A stretch of DNA of 11,154 bases from Oscillospiraceae bacterium (GTDB taxonomy: Bacteria; Bacillota; Clostridia; Oscillospirales; Ruminococcaceae): contig JAGAKC010000260.1 of NCBI GenBank assembly GCA_017848155.1, positions 1 to 11,154 of the forward strand, given 5' to 3'. The translations under genes were made by a program, and so were the position numbers. Below the pieces are notes generated by a model, which saw nothing but the letters and a program-made list of their open reading frames with translations, was not told the DNA's origin and did not search any database. Of this stretch, positions 6,743-11,154 are shown piece by piece (position 1 is the first letter of the stretch; each line of letters begins with the position of its first letter).

Positions 6743-6775
6743 TTTATCCCCCGTTCGTTTGGACGGGGGATTTCT
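6743..6775 (+). terminator. Orphan copy 2 of the duplicated terminator hairpin
   Basis: Positions 6743-6771 are identical to 5628-5656, loop included, and are followed by TTTCTTGTT. No gene ends immediately upstream: the nearest is the TM2 gene, 150 nt away with its own terminator. The copy looks like the product of a duplication and is not the obvious end of a transcript. Confidence 0.75.
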
Positions 6776-6891
6776 TGTTATATTGATTCTCTTGCTTTGC
6801 ATGGCGGTTTTATCGTTCCTGTATAAAGTAAGAGCAAATTCAGGTACATACAACATATATGCAGGAAATCATTTCCGATATACAAAAAATT

Positions 6892-6915
6892 CCGCCCTGC
6901 CTATTGACAGGGCGG
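6892..6915 (+). terminator. Inverted repeat overlapping the metK -35; terminator-like
   Basis: A perfect 8-bp stem CCGCCCTG (6892-6899) / CAGGGCGG (6908-6915) with an 8-nt loop is followed by TTATTGT. It could stop read-through into metK, or be a DNA operator, because the -35 TTGACA (6904-6909) spans its loop and right arm. The U-tract is poor. Confidence 0.4.
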
Positions 6916-6932
6916 TTATTGTATGCTATACT
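6904..6932 (+). promoter_or_regulatory. Consensus sigma-A promoter of metK
   Basis: TTGACA (6904-6909), 17 nt, TATACT (6927-6932), with extended -10 TGC. The transcript should begin near 6939-6941, just before the riboswitch P1 helix at 6948. Confidence 0.8.
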
Positions 6933-6947
6933 ATATACGACAAAAAA

Positions 6948-7109
6948 CCTTATCCAGAGCGGCTTCTTGTCAGATGACGGGGGACTGGTCCCTATGAAGC
7001 CCGGCAACCTCTTCCGTTTTTTACGGAAAAAGGTGCTACTTCCTGCGGCGAAAGCCGAAAGATGAGGAGTGTAAACGAAAGTTCCGCACTCCGAAAGAGT
7101 GCGTTTTTT
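6948..7109 (+). ncRNA. SAM-I (S-box) riboswitch with terminator/antiterminator platform
   Basis: The hallmark S-box elements are in order: P1 5' strand CCTTATC (6948-6954) followed by CAGAG, the conserved GAAGCCCGGCAACC (6996-7009), GGTGCTA (7032-7038), a CGGC-GAAA-GCCG hairpin (7046-7057), and P1 3' strand GATGAGG (7061-7067). Downstream, CGCACTC/GAGTGCG (7085-7091, 7097-7103) plus six T (7104-7109) is an intrinsic terminator. GGAGTG (7066-7071) can pair instead with CACTCC (7087-7092) as antiterminator, and this overlaps the end of P1. With SAM bound, P1 should hold and the terminator form, switching metK off. This is feedback control of SAM synthesis by its product, a known arrangement in Firmicutes. 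Confidence 0.96.
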
Positions 7110-7146
7110 GTTGAGAAATTTTATATTTTAGAAAGGAACAATGAAG

Positions 7147-8319
<1,173 letters not shown>

Positions 8320-8340
8320 TAACAGTTATTACAATTTTCT

Positions 8341-8369
8341 ACAGGCGGAGAAATCTCCGCCTGTTTTGT
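8341..8369 (+). terminator. Intrinsic terminator of metK
   Basis: A perfect 10-bp stem (ACAGGCGGAG at 8341-8350, complement at 8355-8364) with loop AAAT and a following TTTGTT, 21 nt after the stop codon. The stem's terminal A/T pair precedes a short U-tract. Confidence 0.9.
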
Positions 8370-8428
8370 TATGTTACCCAAAAAAATTAAAAAAATATGT
8401 TAATTTTTTAGAAAATGCATAATAACGC

Positions 8429-8457
8429 TTGATTTATTTAGATGGTTATTGTATAAT
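8429..8457 (+). promoter_or_regulatory. Predicted promoter of the PilZ/diguanylate cyclase operon
   Basis: TTGATT (8429-8434), 17 nt, TATAAT (8452-8457), in very AT-rich sequence. It would give a leader of about 75 nt before the PilZ start at 8539, containing a hairpin. Confidence 0.6.
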
Positions 8458-8474
8458 GATTAAAGAACTATTCT

Positions 8475-8501
8475 GCCATATAATGCTCATTTTTATATGG
8501 C
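8475..8501 (+). promoter_or_regulatory. Leader inverted repeat upstream of the PilZ gene
   Basis: Perfect 9-bp inverted repeat GCCATATAA (8475-8483) / TTATATGGC (8493-8501) with a 9-nt spacer, 37 nt before the start codon. No T-run follows, so it is not a clear terminator. It may be a protein-binding site near the transcription start or an RNA hairpin in the 5' leader. Too short for a c-di-GMP riboswitch. Confidence 0.5.
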
Positions 8502-8538
8502 GTTTATCACTTGATATAAATTGATTTGTAAGGATTTG

Positions 8539-9219
8539 ATGCTTTTGTTTTTCGGTAACAAGATAATAAAGGTTGAGATCCTGGATAGAAACGGCGTGAC
8601 AGCTGTTACAGCGGAAAAGAGTTTCGTGTTCCCGAAGAATATCGACAGCGACGATGAAAGTATCCTTATCATAAAAGGTGCGTCGCTCAGAGAGTTTCCG
8701 AAAGGCGAAAAGGTAAATGTCATAGCCACCACAAAGGCGGGTGACCGCATAAAATATCCGGGAAATGTCACCGTTTCGCTTGATACACAGCTTAATGTAA
8801 AGATACTCAAGAGCCGTGATACAGAGGTGCTTGAAGAACGCCGCAGGTATTTCAAGATCAAGGTAGATGAGGTCGGACGGGCAATGTTTGTTGTACGTGA
8901 CGATGAGACCATCAGATTTGACGAGCCTGTACCGATTTCTGTAAAGGATATCAACATCGGCGGTATCTTCATGACCTGCAGTACGGAATTTATGGAAGAT
9001 GATTTCGTATGCATAGATATAGACCTGTTCATTGACTATCGTCTTAATGCGGTCGTGCATGTGCTGAGAGTCGTAAGAGAGCCTGACGGAGAGATACGGG
9101 GCTATGGATGTGAGTTCCAGGGGCTTACCGCTTCGCAGGAGGACTATATCGGTAAATTCATCTACAAGACGCAGTTTGCACAGCGTCAGAAAGAGATGGC
9201 TAAGGAAAGGGACTACTGA
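8539..9219 (+). CDS. PilZ-domain (YcgR-like) protein, putative c-di-GMP effector
   Basis: 226 residues. The N-terminal half (about 1-95) is a beta-rich region like the YcgR N-terminal domain; a PilZ domain follows at about 98-215. The first binding motif, RxxxR, reads RRYFK (R102 to K106), and the second, (D/N)xSxxG, reads DINIGG (D137, N139, G142), so both carry conservative changes (R to K, S to N). Such proteins bind c-di-GMP and alter motility, adhesion or secretion, but the output here is unknown. ATG at 8539 follows TAAGGA at 8529-8534 with a short 4-nt gap; upstream TTG starts are possible. The diguanylate cyclase gene begins 49 nt after the stop with no promoter between, so the two are probably cotranscribed. 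No signal peptide or membrane segment. Confidence 0.88.
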   Translation: MLLFFGNKIIKVEILDRNGVTAVTAEKSFVFPKNIDSDDESILIIKGASLREFPKGEKVNVIATTKAGDRIKYPGNVTVSLDTQLNVKILKSRDTEVLEERRRYFKIKVDEVGRAMFVVRDDETIRFDEPVPISVKDINIGGIFMTCSTEFMEDDFVCIDIDLFIDYRLNAVVHVLRVVREPDGEIRGYGCEFQGLTASQEDYIGKFIYKTQFAQRQKEMAKERDY

Positions 9220-9268
9220 TAAGAAAATATCGGCAAATATATTACATATCTAGGGGGATTTATTTAAA

Positions 9269-11154
9269 ATGAGCAACGCAAAACTCAAGGTCGTTCTTAC
9301 GGCTATACTACTTGTTTTTGCAATCGTACCTGCGCTTATCGTGGGAGCGGTCGGGACTTTCTCTTTGATGGGTTACGAATCTGCTGCCAAAAAGGATACG
9401 CTTGCAGTCGTTTCCAAGTCCAAGGCGGTCGCACTGGATCAGCTGTTTACCCATTATAAGGGAAGCGTCAGCGCAGCTGCAAAATCCATGAAGGTGATCG
9501 ACGCAGCCAAAGGCGGAGATACGAGTGCGAATTCCATACTGAAATCAATGAAGGATGCAAATCCTGATATGATCGATGTTGTTATCATCGACGACAATGG
9601 TACAGTTATCGATTCTGCACAGGGCATCAAGAATGATTTTGAGCACTTTGTAAAGAACCAGATACCTCAGGTGTCTTCTGTTCTCAACTGGCAGGTTTAT
9701 GGAACAGACGCATTCTATGTTTCCAAGGAGATCTTCACAGATCCTGACGCAAAGACACAGATGCTTGGTTATCTTTGTGCTATCATCTCCGTAGGACCTG
9801 AAAGCGGTATTTCCAAGGCTACCGCAGGCACATTCCTTGACGGCGGTCATATGGTCGCATTTGACAGCGACGGCAATGTCGTAAACTTCAACGCTGACGG
9901 TACACTGCTGAAGGCAGGTCAGGTGGACACTGCATTCGCAGGCTCGCTCGTTTCTATGAGAGATTCCGTTGCCAACAACGTAAACTCTGAGATCGCTGTA
10001 CAGGTGCTCAATTCGGGCAAAGCCGGAAAGTATGCATATGTATGTGGTGCTATCCCCAATGTTACCACATGGAGATGGGCAGGTATCGTTGATGCCGGTA
10101 CATTCACTTCCTATTCCATGACAGCAGTGATCATCGGATGGGTCGTTGTTATCGTTGCATGCGCAGTTGCTTCTCTGCTTGCTATCGTAATTATCTCCAG
10201 ATTTATCAACACTATTCATGAGATGCTTAACACGATGGACGCTATCTCCGAGGAGGAGAACGGCTCCGATATCCGTTTCAAGGTCAAGAACAAGAAGAGT
10301 GAGCTTGGCCGTATCAAGACATCGTTCAACGAAATGCTGGATGAGGTCATCCTGAGCGAAGAGCGTCACCGTACTATTGCAGAGCTGTCTGACAACATGC
10401 TGTTCGAGTGGGATTTCCACAAGGAAAGAATGTTCGTTTCGACCAATGCTCTTGCCAAGTTTGAGATAAACACAGAAAATGCAACACTTTCTAACGGTAA
10501 GTTTATCGATTCGCTGATGACGGGCGAGGATGCTGAAAGATACAAGAGAGATATCAATCAGCTTCTGAGAGATAAGAACGGCTACAGTGCTGAGTACCAG
10601 TTAGTTACAAAGTCCGGTACAGTCATCTGGGTATCGCTCCGTGCGGTATGTATCACAGACCGTCTTGGCGAGCCGCTGAGAGTAATCGGAGTTATGACAG
10701 ATATCGACAACGAGAAGAAGATGGAGCTTCAGCTTGCTGAGCGTGCAAGCTTCGACTTCCTGTCACAGCTTTACAACAGAAACACATTCACAAGAACGCT
10801 TACTCAGGAGCTTGAGCGTCGTAATAACAAGAAGATCGCTATCCTCTTTATCGACGTTGACGACTTCAAGTTCATCAATGACAGATACGGTCACACCATC
10901 GGTGACGAGGTCATCAAGTATGTTGCTGATACCATCAGGACTAAGGTGGATGATAAGGGCGGATTCGCAGGACGCTTCGGCGGTGACGAGTTCGTACTCT
11001 GCTTCACCGATCAGGAGGACATCGAGAATATCGAGAATATCTCCATGGACATCATCAACGAGCTGTATGTCGGCCACACAACATCTGATGGAAATATGAC
11101 CATCAATGTTAAGGCAAGTATCGGTATCGCACTTTGTCCCGAGCATTCCGAGGA
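9269..11154 (+). CDS. Membrane diguanylate cyclase: extracytoplasmic sensor, HAMP, PAS, GGDEF; partial at C-terminus
   Basis: An open frame of 628 codons from ATG 9269 to the window edge. Layout: a membrane helix at about 9-33; an extracytoplasmic sensor at about 38-280, dCache-like in size and position; a second helix at about 286-309 (AVIIGWVVVIVACAVASLLA); HAMP at about 310-365; a PAS/PAC domain at about 370-485; and a GGDEF domain from about 490. The active site is intact: GGDEF at 571-575 with the upstream metal/substrate segment D529-VDDFKFINDRYGH-542. It should make c-di-GMP from two GTP in response to an outside ligand. The position before GGDEF where the inhibitory RxxD I-site normally sits reads DKGG, so that site appears absent. 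AGGGGGA at 9252-9258 serves as ribosome binding site. An EAL domain after GGDEF cannot be excluded, as the end is missing. Confidence 0.93.
   Translation, partial: MSNAKLKVVLTAILLVFAIVPALIVGAVGTFSLMGYESAAKKDTLAVVSKSKAVALDQLFTHYKGSVSAAAKSMKVIDAAKGGDTSANSILKSMKDANPDMIDVVIIDDNGTVIDSAQGIKNDFEHFVKNQIPQVSSVLNWQVYGTDAFYVSKEIFTDPDAKTQMLGYLCAIISVGPESGISKATAGTFLDGGHMVAFDSDGNVVNFNADGTLLKAGQVDTAFAGSLVSMRDSVANNVNSEIAVQVLNSGKAGKYAYVCGAIPNVTTWRWAGIVDAGTFTSYSMTAVIIGWVVVIVACAVASLLAIVIISRFINTIHEMLNTMDAISEEENGSDIRFKVKNKKSELGRIKTSFNEMLDEVILSEERHRTIAELSDNMLFEWDFHKERMFVSTNALAKFEINTENATLSNGKFIDSLMTGEDAERYKRDINQLLRDKNGYSAEYQLVTKSGTVIWVSLRAVCITDRLGEPLRVIGVMTDIDNEKKMELQLAERASFDFLSQLYNRNTFTRTLTQELERRNNKKIAILFIDVDDFKFINDRYGHTIGDEVIKYVADTIRTKVDDKGGFAGRFGGDEFVLCFTDQEDIENIENISMDIINELYVGHTTSDGNMTINVKASIGIALCPEHSE

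Larger units (their letters stand above)
6592..6947. other. Gene-poor interval of hairpins and repeats
   Basis: Between the TM2 gene and the metK riboswitch there is no convincing gene. The stretch holds the TM2 terminator, the orphan hairpin copy, an inverted repeat CCGCCCTG/CAGGGCGG (6892-6899 with 6908-6915), and the metK promoter. A possible reading frame at 6759-6977 starts inside the orphan hairpin with a non-ATG codon, encodes a short hydrophobic stretch, and runs into the riboswitch. I regard it as a remnant or chance. Confidence 0.6.

Noticed and set aside
8458..8538. Leader before the PilZ gene considered as a c-di-GMP riboswitch
   Set aside because: Only about 75 nt, with a single AT-rich hairpin and none of the two-helix aptamer features.
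9545..10420. A 291-codon minus-strand frame opposite the diguanylate cyclase gene
   Set aside because: The sense strand encodes a continuous membrane/HAMP/PAS/GGDEF protein; the antisense product is Cys-rich and featureless.

Overview
The window looks like chromosome of a low-to-mid GC Firmicute of the Ruminococcaceae/Oscillospiraceae type, most like a cellulolytic Ruminococcus. This is an inference from gene content: a GH94 cellobiose phosphorylase next to a 4-alpha-glucanotransferase, a SAM-I riboswitch on metK, strong GGAGG-type ribosome binding sites, and sigma-A promoters with 17-nt spacers, several carrying an extended -10 TGn. No species can be fixed from the sequence alone.

Layout. 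Positions 1-803 (minus) hold the N-terminal two thirds or so of a ComM/YifB AAA+ protein that runs off the left edge. Divergent from it is malQ (986-2455, plus). A Nudix hydrolase (2495-2950, minus) converges on malQ, with a shared hairpin between them. Divergent from the Nudix gene is the cellobiose phosphorylase gene (3217-5610, plus), whose promoter region carries two separate dyad elements. After its terminator come a small XRE regulator (5661-5993, minus) and, divergent from it, a zinc-ribbon/poly-Asn/TM2 membrane protein (6139-6591, plus). These share a promoter region with a palindrome lying on the -35. A gene-poor stretch of repeats and hairpins (6592-6947) leads into a SAM-I riboswitch with an expression platform (6948-7109) and metK (7147-8319). 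Finally, a PilZ-domain protein (8539-9219) is followed 49 nt later by a membrane-bound dCache-like/HAMP/PAS/GGDEF diguanylate cyclase (9269 to the right edge, partial), probably one operon.

How the genes fit together. MalQ and cellobiose phosphorylase both process gluco-oligosaccharides without spending ATP on sugar activation: MalQ on alpha-1,4-glucans, the phosphorylase on cellobiose. metK is an independent, SAM-regulated unit. The PilZ/diguanylate cyclase pair is a local c-di-GMP make-and-sense module. The PilZ protein has conservative substitutions in both binding motifs, and the cyclase lacks an evident inhibitory I-site.

The most unusual part is the XRE/TM2 pair. It is flanked by two identical 29-bp terminator hairpins (5628-5656 and 6743-6771), and a second partial hairpin repeat interleaves with them (6644-6660 and 6881-6899). 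This suggests a small accessory cassette or a decayed tandem duplication between the cellobiose phosphorylase gene and metK. I see no CRISPR, transposase, tRNA or rRNA, and no convincing new defence or mobile system.
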